Source: Acanthosepion esculentum
Taxonomy: Eukaryota > Mollusca > Cephalopoda > Sepiida > Sepiidae
NCBI GenBank assembly: GCA_964036315.1
Contig: OZ038510.1
Coordinates: 80,734,349-80,798,348 of the forward strand
Reading direction: 5' to 3'
Length of the DNA: 64,000 nt
The position numbers and the translations under genes were made by a program. Positions 53,807-64,000 of this stretch are shown here, one piece after another. Numbering within the stretch: position 1 is the stretch's first letter; every line of letters begins with the position of its first letter. The notes under the pieces are model-generated. The model made no database searches. It was not told the DNA's origin and saw only the letters and a list, made by a program, of their open reading frames with translations.

Positions 53807-54752
53807 GCTTGTAATTTCAAGATCAGCATTGGCAATTATTTGTTGCGTGCTTGGCGGATTTTTTGCTTCAGAATCGTCTGCCGGAATAATACTGTTTCGG
53901 TAGGGTCTCTTGGGCGAACAAGTATGATGTTGCAAGACCCGGACATAACATCACTGACGAGGCGATCCTGGGCACTCGTTGGAGTGTTTTCATGACAACA
54001 TAAAAATTCCTTGAATTGTTATTATTAAATTGGTTTTATTACAAGTCTTTTATTTACGAAAGTCAAATTCTGAACAATTTTGGGCTAAGAGGGTGAGTTT
54101 TTGTCCGTGTGGAATTTGTCCTCTGGGTTATTGCAATGGTTCCATATACTACAGTAGGTATTTCATTTTGCAAATTACCAGGAAGAAATCTAGGATTCAT
54201 TCAAAAAGGATTCCGATGGAGTTGAAATTCAAATTCGTTTTTCTCGGGGAACTACAACCATAACAGATAAGGTAACGAAAGCAAATATCTCTAAGCTAAC
54301 TTCCTCATTTCATCGACGTCATTTTCTCCGATAATGTAATGAGGTACCGACAGCGCATTAAACTTGATCTCATATTACCTGAATTTCTCTGCCATACCTG
54401 TCGGGGTACGCGTATTTCCTTTTGATAACACCGGAAATATGAGTAAAAACTTTTTAAAAATTATGACAAAATAGGCATTAAATAAAAGAAAAAAAAGAGC
54501 TGATTGAAATCGGAAAAAACATTTACCAAGCTGACAGTAAATATTGTGTTGATGAACTCATCATTTAAGTGGACAAGGCCTGCTTGTATTGAAATGGGTT
54601 CAAAACTTTGGAGGCTGTTGGAAAATAGGCAAGTTCTGCTACGAAATATCAGTATGCAGTTATTAATTTTGACGGAGTCAGACACAAGCCAAAATTAAGA
54701 TGAGGGGGAGATGATGTTACCCTGATTTGGTTCCCATGAAAACTTCTGACAT
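53807..54752. other. Non-repetitive DNA without a recognised gene
   Basis: The least repetitive kilobase of the window. Frames up to 77 codons (54030-54263) match nothing I recognise. It could hold an exon or a decayed element. Confidence 0.4.
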
Positions 54753-54754
54753 GA

Positions 54755-54809
<55 letters not shown>

Positions 54810-54840
54810 AATCTATCTATCTATCTAACTCAATATGTTC

Positions 54841-54903
<63 letters not shown>

Positions 54904-54926
54904 CTGTCTGTCTATCATTCACTTCA

Positions 54927-54970
<44 letters not shown>

Positions 54971-55092
54971 ATTCAATTCATATCTATCTATCATTCACAT
55001 CATATCTATCTATCTATCTATCATTCACATCATATCTATCTATCTATCTATCTATCTAGCTATCATTCACTTCATATCTATCATTCACATCA

Positions 55093-55140
<48 letters not shown>

Positions 55141-55244
55141 ATTCACTTCATATCTATCAATCTATCTATCTATCTATCTATGTATTATTCAATTCATATC
55201 TATCTATCTATCATTCACTTCATATCTATCTATCATTCACTTCA

Positions 55245-55276
<32 letters not shown>

Positions 55277-55304
55277 ATTCACTTCATATCTATCTATCAC
55301 TTCA

Positions 55305-55340
<36 letters not shown>

Positions 55341-55364
55341 ATTCACTTCATATCTATCTGTCTG

Positions 55365-55406
<42 letters not shown>

Positions 55407-55560
55407 ATTCACTTCATATCTATCTATCTATCTATCATTCACTTCATATCTATCTCTCTATCTATCTATCTATCTATCTATCATTCACTTCATATCTATC
55501 TATATATCTATCTATCATTCACTTCATATCTATCTATATATCTATCTATCATTCACGTCA

Positions 55561-55592
<32 letters not shown>

Positions 55593-55602
55593 ATTCACTT
55601 CA

Positions 55603-55655
<53 letters not shown>

Positions 55656-55668
55656 GTCTGTCTGTCTG
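54753..55668 (+). repeat. (TATC)n array with CATTCACTTCATATC spacers
   Basis: TATC blocks of variable length separated by the 15-base CATTCACTTCATATC spacer at least 15 times, with (TGTC)n at the end. Confidence 0.95.
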
Positions 55669-56504
55669 TGTGTATGTATGTAAACATAGATAGAGAACGG
55701 TAAATAATTACAGGTTGGCTATACATTCCCACTCGGCAGACAGCTGTCTCTTCATTTCCCCGCCGGTGTCCAGTCGCCATTAGGAGCAACAGTACGCCGT
55801 TGAAAGAGGAACATTGCTGTCAATAAGCGAGGATTTACGACGCCCGATTTGAAAAAGAAAAGAAACAAAAAAGTAAAAAAAAAAAAGGTGGGGGAGAGCC
55901 ACTAGTCGGAAATTAATGACAAAAAGAATCGGCCAGACGAAAGTGAAGGTCCACCATAGCATAACACTCTGGTGTGAAGAGAAAGCATCAGGAAAGGAAA
56001 GACGGTTGTGAGTTCGCCAAAATTACTCAGTGTCAAAGGTCATCAGTCTGCTCCTCCTACCTTGATGAACTCATTTCCCCCCTATCTTTTTTTTTGTTAA
56101 TTTTATTTTACATTTTGTTTTCATCTCCGGAGAGCCATGATTTCCCTAACTGAAGCCATTCGCTGAGTATCACCTTACCAAATGCAGACAGTAAAAATGT
56201 CCCCCTACGCCAGCTCTTTCTCAAGCTTGAATTCTGTGTGTCTGTCCGTTGGAACCAGTGAAAATTGAAATAAACAAATAAAGTTTGTTGTCTGTCCATG
56301 AGTGTGTACGTGTGCCTGCGTGTGGGCAAATATTATGTAAAAAATTGTGACGGATGAAATGCCACGAAGCCTAAAGGATTCTTTTTTTATATTTTTGTCA
56401 ACGTAGAAAAGGTTCAAGCTTTAGGAAAATTAATTTCCATATTTAGATTTAAAACGAAGGCCTAAAAAATAAAAGATATACAGTTAAGTTCAGTTTGCGC
56501 TTTA
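55669..56504. other. No gene recognised
   Basis: Unassigned DNA with short frames only. Confidence 0.4.
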
Positions 56505-57400
56505 GATACCATTTGCATTGTTCAGTCTTGTCTAAACACAGTTTTTAAAATTGGAGTCATTACACATGAGGTACTATTGAAGAGAAATGAATTGTCCTAA
56601 TTTTGATACCAGTTTCATTATTCTATCTGATCAAAAACTTGTTTTATAGCATTAGAGACCTTATTTATCAATCAACACTCGTAATTTTAAAGTGAAAAAA
56701 AATGTTGATGTCAGTTTCATTATTCTATCTGGTCTAAAACATGTTTTATGGGGTTGTAAACCTTACTTATCAATCCACACTCGTAATTTTAGAGTCAAAT
56801 AAATTGCCTTCATTTTTATACCAGTTCAATTATTCTATCACTTCTAAAACTTGTTTTGCAGGATTAGAGACCTTATTTATCAATCTACACTTGTAATATT
56901 AAAGATACATAAATTGTCTTAATTTTGATACTAGTTTCATTATTTTGTCTCTTCTAAAAATTGTTTTATATGATTGAACACCTTACTTATACATCCACAC
57001 TCGTAATATTAAAGATAAATAAATTGCATTCATTTTAATACCAGATTCATAATTCTATCTCTTCTAAAACTTGTTTTATAGGATTGGACCCATTACTTAT
57101 CAATCTACACGCGGGATATTAAAGAGAATAAATTGCCTTCATTTTGACACCAGTTTCATTATTCTATCAATTTTAAAAATTGTTTTAGAAAATTAGACAC
57201 ATTACTTATCAATCCACACTAGTAATATTAAAGATAAATACATTGCCTTTATTTTGATACCAGTTTCTTAAATTCTATCTCTTCCTAAACTAGTTTTATA
57301 GGATTGGGGACCAAATGTACCAATACACACTGGGAATATTATAGAGAAAGAAATTGCCTTCATTTAATACCAGTTTCAATATTCTATCTCTTCTAAAACG
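56505..57400 (+). repeat. 110-bp satellite, eight or nine copies
   Basis: The word AGTTTCATTATTCTATC (variants) occurs at about 56611, 56713, 56823, 56933, 57053, 57152, 57262 and 57372. Each unit includes CTTGTTTTATAGGATT and TTACTTATCAATCCACACTC. Confidence 0.95.
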
Positions 57401-57640
57401 GACGTGCTTTTACCGATTGAGCCACAGAGGAGCGTTTCGGTTAGCAAGGTCGATTTTACTGTTTTTAAACCTCAATTCTCCATGATTTTCTCTCGTACAT
57501 TCATATCTTCTGTATGTCTTAAAATAATTGTCGAACTTTGTCCATTTCATAATGTGTGACGTCAATTTTTATATTTGGATACGCATCGAGCAGATATGAA
57601 TGTACATGAGAGAATCATGGAAGATTGTAGTTTAAAGACA
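57395..57640 (-). mobile_element. tRNA-headed SINE, inverted partner copy
   Basis: TACCGATTGAGCCACAGAGG then AGCGTTTCGGTTAGCAAGGT is the reverse complement of the head of the 57641 copy. The flank GATTTTCTCTCGTACATTCA pairs with TGAATGTACATGAGAGAATC. Two SINE heads therefore face each other across a spacer of about 85 bases. Confidence 0.85.
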
Positions 57641-57848
57641 GTAAAATCGACCTTGCTAACCGAAACACTCCTCTGTGGCCCAATCGGTTAATGCACGCCA
57701 GGCTATATGACGGTTCCGTATAGGATACAGGTTCGAATCCTGTCGGAGGACGCATATTTTCTATGACAATTTCTCGGACATTCAGGCCGCTAAATGTTGT
57801 TAATACTGTTTATTATAAACAGAGCATTTACATAAATATTTGTATTTT
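57641..57848 (+). mobile_element. tRNA-headed SINE, copy 3, best preserved
   Basis: Starts AAAATCGACCTTGCTAACCG, then the 82-base tRNA-like region 57669-57750, then the body to about 57848. There it abuts the truncated IS630-like transposase. Confidence 0.9.
57669..57750 (+). ncRNA. tRNA-like SINE head
   Basis: Acceptor stem TCCTCTG/CGGAGGA (57669-57675 with 57744-57750), A box TGGCCCAATCGG (57676-57687), T arm ACAGG-TTCGAAT-CCTGT with B box GGTTCGAATCC. The anticodon arm is irregular (CTATA/TATAG around an 11-base loop), so this is a SINE promoter region and not a working tRNA gene. The D-arm words resemble tRNA-Asn-like sequences. Confidence 0.85.
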
Positions 57849-58686
57849 TGCATATAAAAATCCAATGGATTGATGTCGAGGGAACGTGCAGGCCATGGAA
57901 CAGGTTCCCCTATCCATCTGTCGTGGTAGATGTCAGCCATTGCATCGCGAACAATGTGACTAAAATGTGCTGGAACTCCATCCTGCATGAACCACATATT
58001 AGCAGGGATACATCCTCTATCAGGTCTTTCGAAAGAAAGTCCTCTGTAGACAGCTCATGAAAGACGTGCTGGAAGAACATATGGGCCTACCAGTCAGTCA
58101 CCTACAATTCCAGCCCACGCATTAATCGTAAACTAATCCTGGTGTTTAGCGTTTATTGTACCCTGGGGATTCCGATCCGCCCACAAATGTTGGTTGTGTA
58201 AAATCCTTATTCCATCTCTTCCAAATGTTGCCTCAACCGCAAACAAAACTGAAGAGACAAACAATAAACCATCGGCAAAAGTTCTCCCGTGGTGAGCGAT
58301 CAGTGGTCAGAAGACCCAGCACACGTTGCAAATGATACGGATACAGGAGCTGCTTTTGAAGTACCCTCCATGCGGTACTATGAGAGGTACAGCATGACAT
58401 GCTAGGTCACATGACGCGTGCTGATACCTGGATCGTCACCAACAACCTGTAGAATGTGTTCTTTGTGGTCAGGCGTACGAGCGGATCTTCGGCGATTCAT
58501 ATTTTGTGGTGTCACGGGTCCTGTCTCAGCAACGCGACGATAAACATCAGCAAAGGTTCGATGACTCGGCTGCCTTCGGTCTGGAAACACAAGCTGATAC
58601 AGCCGTGCAGCCTCGCGTCCATTATCATTCTCGCAGCCGTATGTAAAAATCATATATACCTGCTCACGATATGAATATACTGCCAT
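57848..58686 (-). pseudogene. IS630-like transposase, broken and truncated
   Basis: ATG at 58686 (MAVYSYREQVYMIFTYG). The helix-turn-helix region reads GREAARLYQLVFPDRRQPSH then RTFADVYRRVAETG, followed by NRRRSARTPDHKEHILQVVG. The middle is shifted but reads RILHNQHLWADRNPQGTI and NAWAGIVGD. The second and third acid blocks are NMWFMQDGVPAHFSHIVRDA (Asp) and PWPARSLDINPLDFYM (Asp). Truncated right after the third acid. Confidence 0.85.
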
Positions 58687-58905
58687 TGTTAAACTGAACA
58701 CTTCTCTGTTAACTCATTACTACACATGAGCTACAAATGTACACGAATGACAAATGTAACCTAGTGTATATATAACATAACGCCATCTAACGTAAATTTT
58801 CTATAAACTTAATAACTCCAGAATTTGCGGACATATGTTTATAAAGATTTTTGTCCCAGTTTTTAGTGTGTAGAACCCGCCCACAAAGTTTGTAAAAGTA
58901 TTTTT
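57848..58905 (-). mobile_element. IS630-like transposon, C-terminus truncated
   Basis: The right outer terminus at about 58872-58905 (ACAAAGTTTGTAAAAGTATT) matches the solo repeat at 9386. The transposase runs on the minus strand from about 58686. The left end is missing; sequence switches to the SINE at 57848. Confidence 0.8.
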
Positions 58906-59325
58906 GATTTATTTATTAAAAAATATTAAATAGTTTTTTGTGGTACAAAATTTAGCGAAAACTAGGAAAAGGCAAAATTTATATGGCATTTTAAAAAGGC
59001 TAAAAAAGAACAACCGTTTTCGTCTCAGTCTTATCAAGTTTATTTTCTGGGATATAAAAATATATATAAGCGTGTAAATTAAATTAATATAACGAATGGA
59101 AGGGGAAAAAATATGAATTTCAAGAAAACTAGTCCAATAACATTCAGACCCAGTAAGCATTCCCTCTGTTTACAAAGAGAAGGCCCACGGGATCTGATAT
59201 ACAAGGACTAGAACATTGAGGTGAAATGTGGTGTGGGACCTAGATAAAATCAAAAAACGCTTCGCACTAAAATTAAACTCGCAATTCCTGCTATTTAATA
59301 CATATTCAGAAATAGCAGAGCCAGA
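58906..59325. other. No gene recognised
   Basis: AT-rich DNA; 59160-59320 may be part of the element that ends in the hairpin motif at 59326. Confidence 0.4.
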
Positions 59326-59349
59326 TGGCCATGCTGGCCGAAACTAGTC
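59326..59349 (+). ncRNA. Hammerhead-like hairpin, 5' strand decayed
   Basis: TGGCC/GGCC(A) stem, GAA, palindrome ACTAGT (59343-59348), C. Same family as 25775, including the following GAGGA and CTAAATGAAATAATAA-like flank. The CTGATGA strand is reduced to CAGA. Confidence 0.4.
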
Positions 59350-59941
59350 GAGGAATCTAATTGAAATAATAAAACGGAAAATATTACTCACTTGCATTTG
59401 TCTTACCAGACTGAATTATGGCACTTCGTTTCTTCCACATGTTTTGACTGACCTTTCAGTCACATGATGAATATTCATGAACGTTCTTAAATTTAAAATG
59501 ACATCATGCTCTTGTATATAAACAAGCACAACAAAATAAACCCTTACATTAGCCTTGATAAAGTCCCCCGGATAATTCCAGGTAATAATATAATTGTAAT
59601 GTAAATTGAACTGCACCACATACTTGATATTAAAAATAACTGATCTGACGTGCATTTTTCGGATAATAACTGTGACATTCCTGTATATATTGAACAGCTT
59701 AGTTCATGCCATATTGACTGAAAAACCTACCAGTACAAAAGAATTCTCCATTGCCATATAAGTACAAAACGCACAATTTTAAAATTTAAAATAATTCGAC
59801 CTCAGCGTTGCGGGCGCACGCTCAAAGAAATCTCTTACAAGTAACAATAACACATTTCTAAGAACAAATTTCGGATTATAAACTACTCTTTCGATGTCCT
59901 GTTATTACCTGCAATTATAAAACAACAAATATTTTTCTTAC
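59350..59941. other. No gene recognised
   Basis: Unassigned DNA leading into the hairpin motif at 59942. Confidence 0.4.
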
Positions 59942-59973
59942 CTGATGATATCTGTAGGAACAGATGAAAGCTC
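59942..59973 (+). ncRNA. Hammerhead-like hairpin with consensus CTGATGA
   Basis: CTGATGA (59942-59948), T, ATCTGT/ACAGAT stem (59950-59955 with 59960-59965), GAA, palindrome AGCT (59969-59972), C. TTAC before and GTAA after can pair as stem I. Confidence 0.5.
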
Positions 59974-60141
59974 GTAAATATATAAAAAAAGACCTTATTC
60001 AACTGGAATTTATAAACGGGGATTATAACATTCATTTACAGGTTCGGGGTTAATGTCTATTAGTAAATTGTTTGCGAAGATGTATTCTCGCCATTTATAT
60101 CATTAACTTCTATATCTGTTTTCTGTATGAATCATTCATTG

Positions 60142-60143
<2 letters not shown>

Positions 60144-60220
<77 letters not shown>
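60144..60220. repeat. (TA)n tract
   Basis: TA dinucleotides. Confidence 0.95.
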
Positions 60221-60222
<2 letters not shown>

Positions 60223-60329
60223 CACATTTAATGTTATTTTTAGTAGACACACTGTCAAATATGAGTCTCTACTAAAAATAACGTTTGAAGCAATCAAAAA
60301 TCTGTCGGATAAAAAAAAAATGCGTTAGT

Positions 60330-60330
<1 letters not shown>

Positions 60331-60398
<68 letters not shown>
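60331..60398. repeat. (CT)n(CA)n tract
   Basis: CT then CA dinucleotides. Confidence 0.95.
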
Positions 60399-60399
<1 letters not shown>

Positions 60400-61145
60400 A
60401 GCCATAAAAACCGTCAATGACAAACAGAACAATTTTCCTGTCGCAGCACACTTCAACCAACTGGGCTACAGCATTGATAATTTTCGTAGAAGTTGTATTT
60501 TGCTCGATATTGTTATGTAATTGTTTAACGTTCATATTTTGTTATTTTTGTTCAAGTACTTTCGACTTTCTCTATCATTTGTAAAAACTGATGTGGTGTC
60601 AGTGCGGCAGGTAGAATTCTTTTGTCGGCATTCTGCTAATCTTTGGGAAGCTGGAAGCTAAAAATGGTCTAGCGTGGGGTCATATGGAACTATTGTAAAC
60701 GAGGCCGCAGAAAATGACTCTGAATTTTTTATTTATTAATTTATTTAAAATTTTCATTTTCATTTATTATTTTTGTATTATCATAATAAAATATGTGCGC
60801 AAAATAATTCTGTCATATACGCTTTAAGATTTTATTTAATATTTTATTTAATGTGAGCTGTTTATTTTGTATAACAGTATTTTCAATTATTTGAGGCTTT
60901 CCTTGCTGAGAGAGAAAGAAAGAAAGAAACTCTATTGCCATTAAAAAATTGATTATGTTTAGAGTTACGTTGTGGTCGCTTATGATGCGCAGGTCGATGT
61001 GTGCACGGATTGCACTTAGTTTCGACATGGGGCAGGTCAGTCTGTCAGAGAGCGTGGTACATGTGTGTCCAATATAAACACCTTATCCGAAAATTGTGAA
61101 AATACAAAAAAAAAATAACCAAACTGCCTTTTAATCAGACTCATT

Positions 61146-61147
<2 letters not shown>
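60399..61147. other. No gene recognised
   Basis: Unassigned DNA; minus-strand frame 60813-61028 has no motif. Confidence 0.4.

Positions 61148-61192
<45 letters not shown>
61148..61192. repeat. (TA)n tract
   Basis: TA dinucleotides. Confidence 0.95.
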
Positions 61193-61195
<3 letters not shown>

Positions 61196-61338
61196 GAAAT
61201 ATACATAATATCTTACGTTGCACAAATCCGAGTTTCATGCCGATCAATTTTCAAGTGTTGGAATTATTATATTCATTTATTATTTTTCGGTCGCTCGTAT
61301 AACTACCTATATTTACCAATTTGGTTATATATATATAT

Positions 61339-61394
61339 CGGATGTCTAGCCACACTGATGAGCTGTGATACACCGAAACAGACTCGTATGTGAA

Positions 61395-61400
<6 letters not shown>
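61339..61400 (+). mobile_element. SINE-like element H1, copy 4 (5' truncated)
   Basis: CGGATGTCTAGCCACA then the hammerhead core. The B-box half has been replaced by the TA tract at 61327-61338, and a CT tract follows at 61400. Confidence 0.7.
61351..61392 (+). ncRNA. Hammerhead ribozyme fold, H1 copy 4
   Basis: Stem I CACA (61351-61354) with TGTG (61389-61392). CTGATGA 61355-61361. Stem II GCTGT/ACACC (61362-61366 with 61370-61374), closed by G-C with one C-C mismatch. GAAA 61375-61378. Stem III A-T, C-G, one mismatch, G-T. Cleavage triplet GTA (61386-61388). Every invariant core base is present. Stem I is short and stem II has one mismatch. Confidence 0.68.

Positions 61401-61460
<60 letters not shown>
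61400..61460. repeat. (CT)n(TA)n tract
   Basis: CT 61399-61424, TA to 61458. Confidence 0.95.
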
Positions 61461-61461
<1 letters not shown>

Positions 61462-61470
61462 GTGAAAATT

Positions 61471-61617
61471 GTAGTTACCAATCAGAGGCGACAGGCTGTT
61501 TCATGCTAGACGCAATCATCAAGCCTCTGAGTGGTGATTTCAATATTCACTTTTAGTTTTATATACGATCTATCTCTGATATTGAGCACTTTATCCCGTA
61601 AATATAACACAACTTAA

Positions 61618-61625
<8 letters not shown>
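61471..61625 (-). mobile_element. Element H2 with central hammerhead fold
   Basis: Inverted arms 61476-61489 and 61523-61537 flank the fold. 61523-61625 is collinear with 32913-33025. Confidence 0.7.
61478..61534 (-). ncRNA. Hammerhead-like fold with long stem I (C3 changed to T)
   Basis: Minus strand. Stem I CCACTCAGAGGC (61534-61523) pairs with GCCTCTGATTGG (61489-61478) at 11 of 12 positions. The core strand is TTGATGA (61522-61516). Stem II has TTGC/GCAT inner pairs. GAAA is 61502-61499. Stem III starts A-T, C-G with the loop AGCCT. GTC (61492-61490) abuts stem I. The C3-to-T change would reduce activity. Confidence 0.6.
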
Positions 61626-61945
<320 letters not shown>

Positions 61946-62059
61946 GGTGTGCAGTGAAATAGGAAAGAACACGTTAGGTAGATAATCCGGTGTTCCTTAA
62001 TATTTAGCTTTATTTTCAAAAGGACAGTGCTCCATACAGAAGTAGAGCTTATATTATAA

Positions 62060-62159
62060 TAATATTTTTAGTTTTTAAAAATATGATTCCTCTCGCTTTT
62101 GAAACATGAGAACTCTTATGTAGCGGAGGAATCATATTTTTAAAAACTAAAAATATTAT

Positions 62160-62165
<6 letters not shown>
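62060..62165. repeat. 34-bp inverted repeat with 34-base centre
   Basis: ATAATATTTTTAGTTTTTAA then AAATATGATTCCTC and its inverse. The centre contains TTTTGAAACATGAGAAC. Followed by TA to 62200. Confidence 0.9.
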
Positions 62166-62203
<38 letters not shown>

Positions 62204-62319
62204 CGACAGAGAGAGAAATACATCGGTAGATAAATAGATAGATATGTGTGTGTGTGTGTGTTTGTGAGAATGAGAAAGACAGGGTGAGACATTGCAAGCA
62301 CCTATAGACACCAAGAATG

Positions 62320-62866
62320 TATTTTTGTATATATTTATGAAGTTCAGTTTGGTTCTATCCCAAGGAGACTCCATTGGAGGAGACCCCAGCGAGTAGTGTC
62401 GGCGAAAGAATGAACTGCGACCGGCGATAGGAATACCAATAAAACTTAAGTCTGACAACTATCTCAGGTGAGCCAGTCGAAAGAATCTATTTATTGGCCG
62501 AGAGGAAGGGGTCGCCTCCTCGAACTGCATATAGAAGCCGTTGCCTGCGACACCAAGACTTTTCAGTTTGCGACAGTGGCGAACAGGGGACAGTGCCTGC
62601 CGCCATTTTCTACATCCAGATGATAGATGGAAGAGCCAGAAATAAACAGTGTTTATCGGTAGTCACTAAGAACAAGAGCACTTGCGAGCAGTCTGGAAGT
62701 GGGGGGGGAGATTTACCCCCCCCCACTTGCTATTTATCATGTGACCTTCTAGATGCCTTCGACTTCATTTCAGTAGACCTTGTCAAAGAAATATCCTTGG
62801 TAAACATAGTTATGTCAGCACCCTGAACGCCACCCATATATCATTGTTCTTACGGGTAGAGGCTGT
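62320..62866. other. No gene recognised; GC hairpin inside
   Basis: A 110-residue plus frame (62494-62826) has no motif that I recognise and is interrupted by a G8/C9 tract. 62697-62708 (AAGT plus eight G) and 62717-62728 (eight C plus ACTT) form a 12-bp hairpin. Possibly a decayed LTR or LINE piece. Confidence 0.35.
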
Positions 62867-62990
62867 TATGGCGGGTGGAGAGAGGCGGCTGGTTGCCATA
62901 AGACTGTTTACACTTTATTATTCACAATATGTAGAAATTCAAAAGTCTACCCAGCACAAAATTATTTACATCTAAAGTTTTACATAATTT
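62867..62990. other. Unassigned DNA
   Basis: Begins TGTTATGGCGGGTGG, which could start an LTR, but no matching second end exists in the window. Confidence 0.3.
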
Positions 62991-62995
62991 TAAAA

Positions 62996-63175
62996 CACAC
63001 ACACACAGACAAACTGGGGCATGGAGGGGGATAGTTAGGGAAAAAGAGGAAGAGTGAGATAGAGAGAGTTATCGAAGGTAGAGAGACAAGGACATGGGCA
63101 GAGAGAGGGAGGGAGACATAGAAAAGAAAGAAAGAAAGAAAGACAGAAAGAAAGAAAGACAGAAAGAAAGAATTT
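62996..63175 (+). repeat. CA and GA/GAAA tract
   Basis: (CA)n 62996-63008, then GA-rich DNA ending in (GAAA)n at 63123-63170. Confidence 0.9.
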
Positions 63176-63722
63176 TGTTGCAATAAAAAAAATCGATTTC
63201 AGCCTTCAACCAAATGTCTGTATTTGAATTTGAAACTTTATGACTAAAAATACAGGACGTTTGATATGCGGTCCAAACCACACCCATATATTGCGTGCGA
63301 GCAAGCGGAAACTCAGCTCAGTCCTATCTTCTTTTGACGCAGGCATCAGGGTGAACCTCTGAAGCTACCTTGTTAATGCAAAACGGATTTGTCTCGACGA
63401 AGCCGGCTTCATTTATCCCGCGTGATGTGCGACACGACACGATTAATCTTAGACAAAATAAAAATATTTAATAAATTTAGCGATTTTGACCGCCCCCCCC
63501 TAAAAAAAAACAAAAAAACTGCGAAACTCCGAACAAGGACTAGTAATAATGTTGCAGTTTTGTTTTTATGTAGCAAGTGATGAATTTAATTTGCTTTTTT
63601 AATAATCGTTGGCCAGATAATCAGTTAGGAGGCGGGAAGAAAACAACAAAATTTTATAAAGCAACACCAATACTTATTCTTCAAAATAAAGTTCATCATT
63701 TTTTTAACGATCTTCTGACAGC
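63176..63722. other. No gene recognised
   Basis: A C run at 63494-63501 and unassigned DNA. The 3' part (63600-63722) carries decayed downstream coding of the mariner-like fragment. Confidence 0.4.
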
Positions 63723-63998
63723 TTACAGCCAGCATCCGAATCTGTACCACATACCAGTCCGCTGATTTTGAATAAAAAAATCGTAAACAAGCTTCATTTT
63801 ATCAAAAGTGTTGAATGGCTGGTCGCGGAGGAAGTGTGCCATTAAGTGGATTAGGCCATAGTCACCCGGAGCAGCATCGGGACTGAATGGTGGATGTGGA
63901 AGAGTCTCAACACCATCCATCTGTTTGAACTTCTCCTTAGTCAACATGACAGTGTGTAGCCTCGCATTGTCTTGCTGAAACAAAGCCCGACGTTGATT
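63723..63998 (-). pseudogene. mariner-like transposase C-terminal fragment, cut by the window edge
   Basis: The minus strand reads LFQQDNARLHTVMLTKEKFK (second catalytic Asp in QQDNAR.H), then HPPFSPDAAPGDYGLIHLMA (third Asp in SPDAAP.DY; 34-residue-type spacing), then HFLRDQPFNTFDKMKLVYDF. Upstream sequence lies outside the window. The N-terminal half and terminal repeats are not visible. Confidence 0.8.
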
Positions 63999-64000
63999 CA

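Noticed and set aside
57669..57750. Functional tRNA gene
   Set aside because: The acceptor and T arms pair, but the anticodon arm is irregular and the sequence continues into the SINE body shared with 2751 and 47685.
62494..62826. 110-residue open frame
   Set aside because: No recognisable motif, crosses a G8/C9 hairpin, and has no supporting start context; left as unassigned DNA.
62867..62990. LTR starting TGTTATGG
   Set aside because: No second copy, primer-binding site or coding region nearby.

Overview
This window reads as a repeat-dense stretch of an animal nuclear genome. It has no rRNA, no operons, no CRISPR array, and no intact host protein-coding gene that I can support. Very long (TA)n and (TATC)n arrays, several Tc1/mariner/IS630 lineages, Penelope-like elements (PLEs), RTE- and CR1/jockey-type LINE fragments and tRNA-headed SINEs together resemble a mollusc, most likely a cephalopod such as an octopus. 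That taxonomic reading is an inference from element composition, not from a marker gene.

Layout. 1-7 kb: TATC satellite, broken IS630-like pieces with a SINE nearby, a near full-length mariner (about 3918-5190), an 86-bp minisatellite and a large AT-rich foldback satellite. 7-17 kb: CA/TA arrays, a probable non-autonomous Helitron (8570-9341), a tandemly amplified LINE fragment, GATA and TATC arrays, a 130-bp tandem repeat, a tRNA-headed element carrying a recognisable but broken hammerhead ribozyme (14558-14737), and a LINE 3' end. 17-20 kb: about 3 kb of almost pure purine minisatellite. 20-24 kb: a LINE 3' end, a Tc1 element with IR/DR-type termini that was itself interrupted by a minisatellite-bearing insertion, and an IS630-like remnant. 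24-31 kb: TATC array, a foldback MITE, inverted PLE 5' ends, an antisense LINE with an internal deletion, and an inverted PLE. 31-38 kb: purine-rich tract, PLE pieces and an almost intact Tc1-like transposon (34944-36193). 37-46 kb: LINE C-termini, 28-bp and 164-bp tandem arrays, TATC arrays, an 86-bp perfect palindrome and PLE/LINE fragments. 46-52 kb: AT-rich tandem DNA, a PLE with an intact reverse transcriptase core, and an IS630-like element. 52-64 kb: foldback element, short minisatellites, a CRE/CCAAT-like 38-bp triplet, a TATC array, a 110-bp satellite, head-to-head SINEs, an IS630-like element, and further TA/CT/CA tracts.

The most interesting signal is a set of small self-cleaving-RNA-like motifs spread through the window. 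(1) A SINE-like family with a tRNA-type B box carries a hammerhead fold just downstream; the copies at 10558-10602 and 61351-61392 keep almost every core base. (2) A second tRNA-headed unit at 14558-14737 has a hammerhead that has lost its GAAA strand. (3) Two minus-strand hammerhead folds sit in the centres of inverted repeats (51808-51853 and 61481-61534). (4) At least eleven hairpin motifs share the layout YTGANRA, one extra base, a stem, GAA, a self-complementary 4-6 nt word, then C or T; several lie at PLE ends. The palindromic word is what a hammerhead that pairs stem III in trans as a dimer would have. These assignments come from reading the sequence; no folding or cleavage test was done.

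Nearly all long open frames here are by-products of tetranucleotide or TA repeats and are left out. The transposases and reverse transcriptases are mostly broken. The best preserved are the Tc1-like gene at 35078-36091 (one internal stop near its start) and the PLE reverse transcriptase segment at 49149-49718.
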